DNA from: Andrena cerasifolii
Taxonomy: Eukaryota; Arthropoda; Insecta; Hymenoptera; Andrenidae
Reading direction: 5' to 3'
Length of the DNA: 64,000 nucleotides
Assembly: GCF_050908995.1 (NCBI RefSeq)
Contig: NC_135118.1
Location: 496,001 to 560,000, forward strand
Shown here: piece by piece, positions 48,239 through 58,194 of the stretch
Position numbering within the stretch: the first letter of the stretch is position 1
Layout of the letters: each line of letters begins with the position of its first letter
Notes under the pieces: model-generated
Database searches by the model: none
The model's input: only the letters and a program-made list of their open reading frames with translations
What the model was told of the DNA's origin: nothing
Translations under genes and position numbers: made by a program

Positions 48239-48916
48239 ATGCCTTTTCCCAAAATTATTCTATGGAATGCGTCCTCGTTGCTGCGCAAGCGTAACGAGCT
48301 CATCTACGCGGTCGCCGAGCTGCAGCCCAGTATCATCCCGATTACCGAAACCTGGCTTACCCTGCAGCTAAGTTTCTCGTTGCCTGGCTACAAGGTGGTT
48401 CGCGCGGACCGCCCTGTTAAAAGTGGTGTCATTGCCATATACATTCACTCCTCAATTAACTATGCTAACTTCAGTCCCGCTGGCGCCATCAGGCTCACTG
48501 CCCCCAAAATCATTATTGGAGTAATGTACACGTCCCCCGGCTCCATAAAAGACTCCGGGGTTTCGACTCTCTCACACGTCTGAGATCCCTCTTCTTGATT
48601 GGTGGAGATTGGAATGCCAAACATAAATTCTGGAACAATTTTTTCGGAAAATAAGGCAGGAAAAATCTTGTACAACCACGTCAGCAAACATCCATATCAT
48701 ATTATTCACCCGGAAGATTTCACTCACAAGATGAGCCGCTGCAAACCGTCCACCATAGACTTTTTTATCACTTACTTCCAAGTCGACTTCGCCTATGCGG
48801 TGATCGAACACTTTGATACGCCTCACCGTCCTGTCATTCTGACACTGGGAAAAGTACCTGTAACTAACGACAAATTTCAACATCAAGCGTCAGCTCATCA
48901 CCAAAACGGAAATTGA
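48239..48916 (+). pseudogene. LINE ORF2, endonuclease domain
   Basis: ATG at 48239 begins MPFPKIILWNASSLLRKRNEL, the usual start of a Jockey ORF2. APE-type endonuclease landmarks follow: the catalytic Glu in PITETWL, then GGDWNAKHKFWNN in a shifted frame (about 48585-48645). The original frame returns with KAGKILYNHVSKHPYHI, STIDFFIT and DTPHRPV, where the family normally has SDHRPV-like sequence. Thus at least two frameshifts lie between 48570 and 48655. The domain nicks target DNA to prime reverse transcription. The linker to the RT continues, degraded, to the insertion at 49231. Confidence 0.82.
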
Positions 48917-49259
48917 TTCCTGTATCAGTTAACCTCCTTTCTTCACGCCTGTCGCAAGCGAGCAGCAATACCGGTTTACTCACATATAAACAGCAATTCT
49001 CATCTTCTGTCGGACCTGACTCTTCAATCCCTTATACGCCACCGGTGCGTGCTTCGTACAAGAGGGCAGCTTCTTGGTTCGCACGTGGTTGCTGACGCAA
49101 TTCGGGAAATCACTGCGACAATTCGGAAAAGAATCTGTCACCTTCGAATCATCGAATGGGACCGCATCTTGTGAGCCTTCTCCAGACCCGACCCCACCTT
49201 TTGGGGAACTTACCGTAAAGTAACCAGCACCACAGACGAGGTATAGAATAGACCTATCA

Positions 49260-49985
49260 CCTTATGGGACTTCGTGTCGCCACCCAATCTGTGTTACCGA
49301 CCCATAATTTGAGGACTGAATTTAGCGACCTCTGTTCATGAACAGCGGCCAACTCAAGAACTACTCTGAAATGTGTTGAAATACTTAAATATGTGTGCGT
49401 GCTTGTATGCGTGTGACTTGTTTAGAGTGAGAGTTTAACATAGAGGGCGAGCTTTCGCTAAGCTATGCTTTGGCTGGGTTTGTCAACGACTCACGCCGGA
49501 TTTCTTTCTGAAAACCTATTTCGGGGGTCAGGAGCCTATATGGCGCTGAAATATGGCACTTTTTGAGAGCTTATACAAGCTATAAATTGCAAGATGAAAT
49601 TGATTGTTAGTATTTTTCGTGAAGTGGAACATTTAATTAATATTTTCACATGTCGTACACGGAAAAATATTAAACATTGACGCTGCTACTGACATTCCCG
49701 CAAATTTCTGCACTTCGCGCGTGTCTAAATAGACGGTGCCCATCCTACGACACGTAAAAGTCATTGAAAATAATGAATTTAAACGTTTTTGTAAAATTTA
49801 TATTCGTAGTCTTTTGGACCCGAGGCCCCTAAATCCCTAGGTGTCGTTACAAATTGATTGGCTCTGTCCTTATTAACTACTGAAAATTAACTATTTAAAA
49901 ATTACAAAAAACATCTACGATGTAAATACACGAGCGTAGGTAGCGCTTACGTTAAGATCTGGGTACACATATCAGTTTCGTGTCA
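49260..49985. other. No gene recognised (inside the 4.9-kb element)
   Basis: AT-rich with a gtgtgcgtgcttgtatgcgtg stretch near 49392. No ORF or clear repeat supported. Confidence 0.4.
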
Positions 49986-49987
49986 GT

Positions 49988-50260
49988 CTTGGGCGTCCGG
50001 AGCGGGGTGCAAAAGGGGCAGTTGTCCCCCCTGACTTTTGAGAAAAAAATCGCCTATTTTTAAGAACTTGTCTCTATTAAGTTTATACTAAAAAAGTGAA
50101 TAATTCGAAATTTAGAATTCTAAAATTCTGGAAGTGAATAATACTAAATCCGACAATTTCGGATTTAAATTTTTAATTAAATTGGCAATACAAAATGAGT
50201 TCAAAAAAGCAAGCGGGCTACTCGTTTTTTCATTACTATAATTTTCACCAAAGTCACTTC
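49988..50260 (+). mobile_element. Possible 5' end fragment of a hAT (Tip100-like) transposon
   Basis: A cagtcttgggcgtccggagc start (about 49984) is followed by aaaaggggcagttgtccccc, a GC-rich foldback common at the ends of Tip100-like hAT elements. About 150 bp later an ATG at 50195 begins MSSKKQAGYSFF, reminiscent of the MSSKK start of zinc-finger MYM-type transposases. Homology appears to end within about 30 bp of that ATG. Resemblance from memory only; no duplicate copy or target duplication supports it here. Confidence 0.3.
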
Positions 50261-50639
50261 AAAGTTACCCCACTCCATGGAAAAAAGTGTACAGACGCCC
50301 GTGGTGTCAGTTCACGTAGGATTCAAGTACTCTTCATTACTTTCCTCAATTACTTTACTCCAAGTACTTTCTATTACAGTCATTAAAAATAATCAGAATT
50401 ATATCATGTTTGGTGTTACTTTTATCAGAAAAACACTAGTAATCCATTAGTGATACGTCTATGATAGAAATTGGCATAGTCATTACTGAATGGCCTATTG
50501 CTGACTTTGTCCTTATGCCACTAGTCTAGCGTTTATGACCTCCGAGGCGCGTCGTTCGAAAGCTTTTACCTAAGAACCCATCAGGGTCGTAAAAAAAGGT
50601 ACGCGTTACCGTTCAACCGATTTCAAGAGAAAGGCCAGA

Positions 50640-50905
50640 ATATCGTGGCCATCCAATTTTAATTTTCTGAATATGAATACAGATCCGACACTGAAGGAAT
50701 TCGATCGCGTCCGAGTTTTGCCAAGCCGATCTGAAATCAAATTGCCCGCTCATGGCGGCTATGCTTGCAGCCCGAAACGAGTCTCGGGATCCCGAAAACT
50801 TCGGGTTCTCGAGCAATACGAAAGTAACAGGATCCCGCCCGATCTCGCCCGAAAGTTTCCGGCCCGTCCCGAGCCCGAAACGTCGGGTACCCGCACACCC
50901 CTGTC
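50640..50905. repeat. GC-rich block of degenerate CCCGAAA/TTCGGG motifs
   Basis: Contains gcccgaaacg, tcccgaaaac, ttcgggttctcgag, gcccgaaagt, gcccgaaacg and cgggtacccg within about 140 bp (50768-50893). It stands out from the AT-rich surroundings and can form several hairpins. Open frames here are by-products of the composition. Confidence 0.5.
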
Positions 50906-51245
50906 TGTCAGCGTCCGCTGCACAGCGGTGAGCCCCGAGCTTCGAAAATTTTGGCATGGTCTCTTTCAAATGAACGTGGCAACGAGCTATTGGGAATTTC
51001 CCGGCCCATATAAGCGAGCCGCGCGCTCCGCTTTTATGATCGTTTTACTACTCACACCCTAGATCACTGTAATGAGGTTTGCAAACAATGTCGACTGGTC
51101 TCGTACCCGTCTCAATTTCAAAATTTTCAGCTAAGACAGGGTTGGCCGCGGCGCTATACCCCTGTACGGAGAGATTTTTCTCCACCAGTGGGGAAATAGT
51201 CACAATACTGGCGCATCGTTCCAAAAAATGGAAGATCATAATTAA
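50906..51245. repeat. Fragment related to the element at 57009-58192
   Basis: Matches the interior of the downstream element (about 57140-57440) in order: gagcttcgaaaatttt, cgcgctccgcttttatgatcg, acaatgtcgactggtctcgt and cccctgtacggagagatttt. It lacks the TA-flanked ends, so it is a truncated copy. Confidence 0.75.
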
Positions 51246-51435
51246 AACCGACTTCAAAAAAATATGAAATGCGCTAAAAAGTAAAAAGTAATTTTGTTCC
51301 TTATTTAATCTACGACACTTAATTTTTTTATATCGGCGCCTCATCATTTGCACTGTGTAAACCTGGAGCCGACTTAAAAAAATTGAGTGTCGTAGATTAA
51401 ATTTTGATTTCAAATAATTTTTTGCCCATCCTGGT

Positions 51436-53029
51436 AATTTTGAGGTACATATAAGTTGCAGCGACAAAGTTTTTCCTTAATATACAAGGAAGATTTTCAC
51501 CAATTTTCACACTGATTAATAAATAATTGTAGATGATATGACGATATATATAAATCTCTTCGCGCCGCCAACAGTCAACAGCCGCGTATAATGCGCTATT
51601 TAGCAGTTTTATCACTCGCGTTGACAGTTGGCGCCGTGCGAGAAATGTATGTATCGTCACATCTTCTACAATTATTTATTAATCAGTTTGAAAATTGGTG
51701 AAAATCTTCCTTGTATATTAAGGAAAAACTTTGTCGCTGCAAGTTATACAGGGTGTCCCACTAAGGAGTGGACAGCGCGATATCTCTTAAAGTATTGTCG
51801 ATAAAAATATAAAAAAAATAGGGTATTGCATGGTTCGAGGGGGCCCATTTATTAGCGCGAACGAATTTTGTTTCCGATTATTATTTTAAAAGATACGATG
51901 GTCAAGTTCGGTTTTTCAAATGGAACTATTTTTTTTGAACACCTGAGTTGATAGTGCGTTCCAAGACAAATTCAATAAGCTTTAATGTATACACTTTATT
52001 TCCACTGGTTTTTAAGATATTGCGCTTGCAAATTTACTGATTTTCACTAAAAGAAACCCCTCTGGAATGGCAAAAACCGGGGGCGGTCTTACTGGCCCCA
52101 CGGGTGGCACTGCCTGTTGAAATGGATACTTACCTGCCAAAGGTCTACGTCAGAAATGGCAGGCCCAAAGGCTGGATAATTCTTTTCCGTCAGAAATGCT
52201 CCTTAGGTAGGTACATCTGCGGTATCGAGAAGCGCATCGTTACTTTTATTTCGCACTTGCATCTACGCTCGGATGGCCGGTTCTTTTGGGAGGGATGCAA
52301 GTTGGATTGGTTAGGTTAGGAGGAGTGAAAGTTGCTAGACTAAATTTCAACCATAGAGAGCACATTGTATCAGAACTAATCGGATTTGCATCCCTCACAA
52401 ACGGCTGCTCTCTTGAAGAGGCCCTCGTCACAGCAATACCCTCCTAACGTAACCAATCCAACTTGCATCCCTCCCAAAAGAACCGGCCATCCGAGCGTAG
52501 AAGCAAGTGCGAAATAAAAGTAACGATGCGCTTCTCGACACCGCAGATGTACCTACCTAAGTAGCATTTCTGACGGAAAAGAATTGTCCAGCCTTTGGGC
52601 CTGCCATTTCTGGCGTAGACCTTTGGCAGGTAAGTATCCATTTCAACAGGCAGTGCCACCCGTGGCGTCAGTAAGACCGCCCCCGGTTTTTGCCATTCCA
52701 GAGGGGTTTCTTGCAGTGAAAATCAGTAAATTTGCAAGCGCAATATCTTAAAAACCAGTGGAAATAAAGTGTATACATTAAAGCTTATTGAATTTGTCTT
52801 GGAACGCACTATCAACTCAGGTCTTCAAAAAAAATAGTTCCATTTGAAAAACCGAACTTGACCATCGTATCTTTTAAAATAATAATCGAAAACAAAATTC
52901 GTTCGCGCTAATAAATGGGCCACCTCGAACCATGCAATTCCTTATTTTTTTATATTTTTATCGACAATACTTTAAGAGATATCGCGCTCTCCACTCCTTA
53001 GTGGGACACCCTGTATGTACCTCAAAATT
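51436..53029. mobile_element. Foldback element interrupted by a palindromic element
   Basis: The left arm from 51436 (aattttgaggtacatataag) is the inverse of a right arm made of about 51621-51748 plus 53016-53029 (tgtacctcaaaatt). The arms approach a short loop near 51584-51620, around gccaacagtcaac/gttgacagttggc. Removing 51749-53013 plus one TA restores the right arm to the expected complement of the left arm. Without its insertion the foldback is about 327 bp. Confidence 0.8.
51749..53013. mobile_element. Palindromic TA-flanked element, 1265 bp with about 570-bp arms
   Basis: Ends are cagggtgtcccactaaggag and ctccttagtgggacaccctg, flanked by TA (51747-51748 and 53014-53015). The two arms (about 51749-52322 and 52440-53013) are near-perfect inverse copies around a loop of about 117 bp. 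CAGGGTG...CACCCTG ends with TA targets suggest a Tc1/mariner-type non-autonomous element. Both arms contain a matching 71-codon open frame (52104-52319 plus, 52444-52659 minus), which follows from the inverted duplication. Confidence 0.88.
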
Positions 53030-53950
53030 GCCTCGATACTTTTTAACGGCGAACGTTGAAAAACATGGGTTATGTCCAGTATTACTTTTTAATTAAATAT
53101 TATTACATTTTTTAACATAAGGGTTTTGTGCATACATTTTACGGCTCTGCTAGAGTTTTCTGAGTTTTATGTTTCAAGTCTCATAACGATCCGTTAATAT
53201 TTACTCAACTTATCGCAATTTATGTTTAAAGAAATAATGATTTTGGTCGAAGAAATTTTGTTTGTTTATAATTTTTGTCCGGAATACTAATAATTCGATA
53301 AAAATACTGTAAAAAGAAAAAATGTGTGCCGTAACGAGTTTTATAACACTATATTTTTTAAAATCCAGTTTAACAAAATTTAATTTTCCAATCTTTCTTA
53401 GCGTTTGGACAATAATTTTTCCCATTTTCGAGCGCTAGTCCCCTTATTGTATCCGAGCCCTCAATTGTTCTAATAGCTATGGAGGAGAATGAATTCCTTT
53501 TTAAAAAAATATGTATCGAATATTTTTGGCTACTCTACAGACTTGCAAAATTGCAGCAAAATCGGTGTGTACGGGTTCGATATGTTCCTTTTAAATAATA
53601 TAGTACAGTAGAAGGATATTATTATTATTATTATTTTTATTATTATATGTCTGTATTATATCGTGTAGACCATCATTAATGTATGCGGAAACACATGATA
53701 CATGGGTAGGGTTCAGCAACAGGTGCTCTTAAAAAACATTAAAGCCCTGTTTTTACAAATTACGTTATTACAAGGGAATTAAATTTGTTTTGCGTTAAAT
53801 AAACCGGAATAGGACAGCAAGGTTAAAAGACGAATGTGATATCGTTTTATTTTCTTCCTCCGTTCTCTTTCGTTGAACGGAATATGTTCGTAAGACGATT
53901 TTTAAATTGTTACTCTAACAGAAACATTTGTAAATCGCGGGCTTTGACTC
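53030..53950. other. No gene recognised (inside the 4.9-kb element)
   Basis: AT-rich sequence, with a (ATT)n microsatellite at 53618-53646 and otherwise featureless. No credible ORF. Confidence 0.5.
53618..53646. repeat. (ATT)n microsatellite
   Basis: About nine ATT units, with one interruption by extra T. Confidence 0.85.
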
Positions 53951-54063
53951 TCAAAACATAACCTAGTTTTACTCGTGGATAATTCTAGTTCCTACCACGC
54001 GTAGCGTTACAATCTGTTTTGAGACTTCACCGGTAATGTTGCATGCGACACTAAAATGGTAAG

Positions 54064-54081
54064 GGGGTCCTAGGACCCCCC
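54064..54081. repeat. 18-bp perfect palindrome near the right end of the 4.9-kb element
   Basis: gggggtcctaggaccccc reads the same on both strands and lies about 60 bp inside the right terminus. The older fragment at 45998-46145 has catgcccggggggcttg-type sequence at the equivalent place, so a subterminal GC hairpin may be a family trait. Confidence 0.7.
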
Positions 54082-54137
54082 AAACCGGCGACACAAAAAT
54101 ACATTGCTTGATAGGTCTATTCTATACCTCGTCTGTG

Positions 54138-55632
54138 CCAGCACAGTGTACACGGGGACTTTACCTCCTCTCCGTATTGGACTCACCACTGCCACATCCG
54201 CTGCTGATAAACTCGATCGACCTCCTGAATCCACCTTCGCGAGGACTCACTCTGCTGCTACTTAGCTCGCGTCTAGCATAGCGCCGACAGTCGAGGACTA
54301 CATTACTTGCTTGGACTCTGTTGTCACTGATAATTCTTCAGTCATTCCAATCTGCCCTGAGCAAATTCTTAAATTTATAAATAAGATGGCTTCCCGGAAA
54401 GCCCCCGGCAGCGACGGAGTATCGGTGCGCATATTGAAGCACGTGTCCCGTAAAATTGTCGTTCAGATCTTTCACATTTTCTCTACCGCGTCCGCGTGGG
54501 TTTATTTCCCGGATGCCTGAAAACTGTCAAGGATCGTCCCGATGCCCAAACCAGGAAAACCGCGCTAGCTGCCGTCTAGCTAGGCCGATTAGCCTGCTCG
54601 CCAAATTCGGCAAGCTATTCGAGACTTTCATGCCTTCCTGAATGACTTTCCCTTAAAGAATAAAATCATTATCGATCAGCACTTCGGCTTCCGCCCGGAG
54701 CACTCTACCATTCAGCAAACGCTTCGCATCACGCAGTCCAACGCTCACGAACTCAATGTCAATAGAATTGTGGGTATGATCCTCTTAGACTTATCTAAGG
54801 CCTTTGATTCGGTGTGGCATGGCGCTCTGCTTTATAAACTCCATTCGATTGGTCTTGCTTCGGGTTTTAACAAGCTCATCGCATCTTACTTGTCAGACAG
54901 GCAAATTTCTGTCTGCAGTAGCGGCGTGAGATCCATCCCGCAACGGGGCATGGCTGGCATGCCGCAGGGCTCTATCCTCGGGCCTACATTATTTAACACC
55001 TACATTAATGATTTGCCTACTACTAACTTCTGCGAACTTGCACTGTACGCTGACACACTGCACTAAACACGTCTTCCTGGCAGCTTTCGATGCTGGTTTT
55101 ACGCCTCCAAACTTACCTAGATGAGGTGCTGCATTGTTCCTCCCTATGGAAATTGCAAATCAACCCGGATAAAACGGAGGTCATTATTTTCACTAGAAAC
55201 CCCACTGTACTTGCTGATAGGCATAAACATAAAATCTCTATCAACAATATTGTAGTGCCATGGTCAAACGAGGTCAAATAGCTTGGCATTATTCTCCACC
55301 ATAAGTTGCTGTGGAACGCGGCTGTCCACGACCGTATTAATAAAACGCTTAAGGTAGCCGGGTGCCTATACTGTCATATTTGCCATAGGTCCCCCTTCAC
55401 CTTAAACATTCGGATCCATATCTATAAGACGTGCATCAGGCCCGTACTCACCTATGGGGCACAGGTCTGGTGGAACACGTCTAAGGCTATTAAAACACAA
55501 ATCCAGCGCGTTCAAAATAAAATATTAAAAATTATTACACACTCTCCTCTCAGACACCCCACTATGACACTGCACTTGGACGCTAATATCCCGCCTATGT
55601 ACGACTTCATTTCAACACTTTTAGAAAACTAA
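54138..55632 (+). pseudogene. LINE ORF2, reverse transcriptase domain
   Basis: RT motifs appear in order across several frames: KAPGSDGVSVRILKHV (54395-54440), RPISLLAKFGKLFE (54580-54625), HFGFRPEHSTIQQ (about 54680-54720), MILLDLSKAFDSVWH with the first catalytic Asp (54776-54820), GMPQGSILGPTLFNTYIND (54957-55013), and then the YADD box. A single missing base at about 55054, in the second Asp codon of YADD, shifts the frame. The next frame reads TALNTSS and LQINPDKTEVIIF. An in-frame TAG at 55279-55281 precedes LGIILHHKLLW, and ARPVLTYGAQVWW-type sequence (IRPVLTYGAQVWW) follows. It continues the endonuclease half interrupted at 49231. Enzymatically dead. Confidence 0.88.
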
Positions 55633-56283
55633 CAGGTCTCTAACCACCCCAATCCCCTTGCCCGCACCACGGGCACGTATGATATTAACAAAATCCCCTA
55701 TAATGTAAAAATCCATTTCCCCCTGTCCCGTATAACCTATCCTATAACACTTACACATTCCCCCTTCCCCTCCCTTTCTCCTCACTATCCCTCCATCCTA
55801 CACCCCTGCACTAACCAGTTTCTATTTTCTAGCATCTTCTTCTTTTCACCTACAACTTGCATGTTTCCCTTACGTAATGGACTTTCCCACGCATGCGGAC
55901 GGCCTAACTCTTTGGCCTGACTGACCGACTCGCCACGGCATGTTCTCTCACGGGTTTTACCGTCAGCACGCGCATGGCCTACAAGCTATCTTTGCTACAG
56001 CCTCCCGCTTCTTGTACCTCGCTTGGTGCCTACGCTAGCCTAACTATTGGGCCACACTATCCCGCTCTTCACACAATCTCTTTTCAGCTCTTTCAGGTAA
56101 AGCGGTTTTTTGAAAATTTTCCTGCAACATACATGCTGCCTATTCATATTAATCTGCTGTGGTAACACCATCCTACATCCTTCTGGCCGGTAACTGGGCT
56201 TCAGCCCAGAGGGACGGCCCACAGGGAGGACGAGGGAGAAAACTACCTCCACCCTCCTACTGAGCAAACTAATTTTAAAAAAG
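55633..56283 (+). other. LINE 3' UTR and A tail
   Basis: C/T-rich 3' region with no ORF of note. It ends actaattttaaaaaag at the second target duplication. Part of the region (56190-56262) has a ctgggcttcagcccag hairpin that could form in the RNA. Confidence 0.7.
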
Positions 56284-56302
56284 CATTTGTACAGTCTCTT
56301 AG

Positions 56303-56332
56303 TTAGGTTATATTTTCAGTCACTTCGAGGAG
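56303..56332. mobile_element. MITE terminal fragment adjoining the LINE target site
   Basis: ttaggttatattttc followed by cacttcgaggag matches the right end of the foldback MITE family. It continues the sequence left of the LINE (46296-46307). Confidence 0.6.
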
Positions 56333-56389
56333 CCAACCATATAATAATCACGCGCATCCAGCCTGCGCATTTTCAGTAGCGGATTTTCT

Positions 56390-56582
56390 GTCCTCGAAGT
56401 GACAGAAAATATAACCTATATGCTGTACCCGATTTCCTAAAGATATTATTGTGGCGTAATAATAATGTTTTGGAAGGATGATAAAAGTTTCACAAATGTA
56501 GCGTAGAAGAACGAAATAGCCAATAAACATTTATTGTCATGTACCATATAGATTATCTTTTCTGTCACTTCGAGGAGGGGAC
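56390..56582. mobile_element. Foldback MITE copy 2, about 193 bp
   Basis: Same family and orientation as 39901-40096: tcctcgaagtgacagaaaat on the left and ttttctgtcacttcgaggag on the right, with a conserved interior. The flanking cataataatcacgcg-type sequence seen beside copy 1 also occurs nearby (56338-56355), so the repeat unit may extend beyond the inverted ends. Confidence 0.78.
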
Positions 56583-57006
56583 CACTGTTGCGCGATTCAG
56601 TGGGGATTTTGTAATTACACGGCGGGTTCGGGCTCGTGGAATGCTGAAGCACTCAGCTCGCGAGTTTGTGCGAGAATTTAAATGGTTGGAGAAAATACAA
56701 TGAAACACTTCTGAATAATTACGATGTTAGGATTTTAATTGATAGCTCGACGTTTACTGTACTGCTAACACGTTCGATCTGCCGTTTCTACAATATCGCT
56801 CCTCACTTGTGCCCTCTGACTACCCTACTCCTCTGACTCTGGGGCATCCTTCGAAGTTCCTCCTCAGGTCCTTCCGTCCAATCAAAACGATGACATCCTT
56901 CAAATTTCGTCAGTGGGTTGTCTACTAGCCGTCTCTATGTCCTTGGCCCTTCCTTCGCGCATCCCTCCACTCTCGGCTGGTGATCAAGGCACGCATTCCG
57001 ATTACA
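56583..57006. other. No gene recognised
   Basis: Unique-looking sequence between two elements. An 85-codon frame starting near 56913 continues into the following transposon and has no recognisable motif, so it is not called. Confidence 0.45.
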
Positions 57007-57008
57007 TA

Positions 57009-58192
57009 CAGGGTGATCCGTTAAAACTGCAACCGACACGCGCGCGAACAGACGAAAATGGCAACACCGCCTCACGGACGCATCCCACTACAACCATTCA
57101 CCGGCCCGGCGTTCGGAGGGTTGCCAACGACCGCTGGGCAGCATTGATGCCTGAGCTTCGAAAATTTTAGGATGATCTCTTTTAAATTAATATCGCAAAG
57201 AGTTGTGCGGAATTTTCCGGAACCAGGTAATCGAGGCGCGCGCTCCGCTTTTATGATCGGTTTACTACTGGCACCCCAGATTACTGTAATAAGGTTTGAA
57301 AACAATGTCGACTGGTCTCGTACCCGTCTCAATTAAAAATTTTTTAGCTACGACAGGGTTGACCGCAGCGTTATACCCCTGTACGGAGAGATTTTTTGCC
57401 ATCTGCGTGTAAAAGCCACAATAATTGTGCATCATTCCTAAAAATGAAATTAACGGAAGCCGGTATATGCGTGGCGTTGAGTACCTAAAAGGTTAAAACA
57501 TTTAGACACAAAAATTCTAGAAAAAAATTCAAACACCGCTACAATCAAAGACACGTCCCATTAGTTACCCTTTACGTCCGATCTATGCATGCACTGCATT
57601 AAGGATAAAATTATAAAAAAGAAAACCAGCACAATAGATTCTGAAATCTGCAGAACTAACACATAATTGAATAAAAAAATAATTTCTCAATTTATGAAAG
57701 TAATGATACAAAAACAAATAGACTATTGTTCATCAACACCAGGAATTTTAAAAAGTACATTAAATACAGTATCAAATAAACCGTTTGCAAAAGCTTTTCG
57801 CAACAATTATGGTTATGGAATTGATAAAAGAAAAATTAAGTAAACGTAAAATACTTTAAATTATCCATCATAAAGAGGGAATAATTTTTCCTCATTTTTC
57901 GGTGCAAATTGCATTCCGATCTCTTTTATAGTTCAAAAGTTATACGAAAAAGGCCCCAAATTCTTCACCCGGGCCGAGAAATTCCGCACAGCTCTTTGCG
58001 ACGTTAATTTGAAAGAGACCATCCTAAAATTTTCGAAGCTCGGGCATCACTACTGTCCAGCGGTCGCTGGCAGCCCTCCAAATGCCGCGCGCCGGGCCGG
58101 TGAATGGTTGTAGTGGAATGCATCCGTGAGACGGTGTTGCCATTTTCATCTGTTCGCGCGCGTGTAGGTTGCAGTTTCAACGGATGACCCTG
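57009..58192. mobile_element. TA-flanked inverted-repeat element, 1184 bp
   Basis: Ends are cagggtgatccgttaaaact and a right terminus ending tcaacggatgaccctg, flanked by TA (57007-57008 and 58193-58194). The inverted homology extends about 210 bp inward: gcgcgcgaacag, caccggcccgg and gagcttcgaaaatttt on the left mirror cgaagctcgggcatc, ccgggccggtg and ctgttcgcgcgcg on the right. The middle is AT-rich and non-coding. A truncated relative lies at 50906-51245. Likely a Tc1/mariner-type non-autonomous element. Confidence 0.85.
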
Positions 58193-58194
58193 TA

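Larger units (their letters stand above)
49231..54137. mobile_element. 4.9-kb inverted-repeat DNA element inserted in LINE ORF2
   Basis: The ends are inverted repeats of about 29 bp: cacagacgaggtatagaata at 49231 and tattctatacctcgtctgtg ending 54137, both continuing inward to a gacctatca / tgataggtc pair. The target duplication is ccagcac (49224-49230 and 54138-54144), 7 bp. No transposase was recognised inside. The interior is a collection of other repeats (a hAT-like 5' end, a GC-rich motif block, a repeat fragment, a foldback and a palindromic element), so it is non-autonomous or an autonomous copy eroded by insertions. The 7-bp target does not clearly point to one superfamily. Confidence 0.8.
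46327..56283 (+). mobile_element. Full-length Jockey-clade non-LTR retrotransposon (LINE), interrupted
   Basis: Flanked by a perfect 19-bp target duplication, catttgtacagtctcttag, at 46308-46326 and 56284-56302, with a short A tail (ttttaaaaaag) at the 3' end. Removing the internal 4.9-kb element and its target duplication leaves about 5.04 kb, typical of Jockey-clade elements. Order: 5' UTR of about 320 bp, ORF1 with zinc knuckles, ORF2 with apurinic-type endonuclease then reverse transcriptase, and 3' UTR. Every ORF is broken by frameshifts or stops. Jockey-type elements reverse-transcribe their RNA at the nicked target, consistent with the long perfect duplication. Confidence 0.92.

Noticed and set aside
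52300..52320. Telomeric TTAGG repeat
   Set aside because: Only two units (ttggttaggttagg) in a transposon arm; too short to indicate a telomere.
52104..52659. Pair of 71-codon genes in opposite orientation
   Set aside because: They are the same sequence in the two arms of a palindromic element; no motif or independent support.
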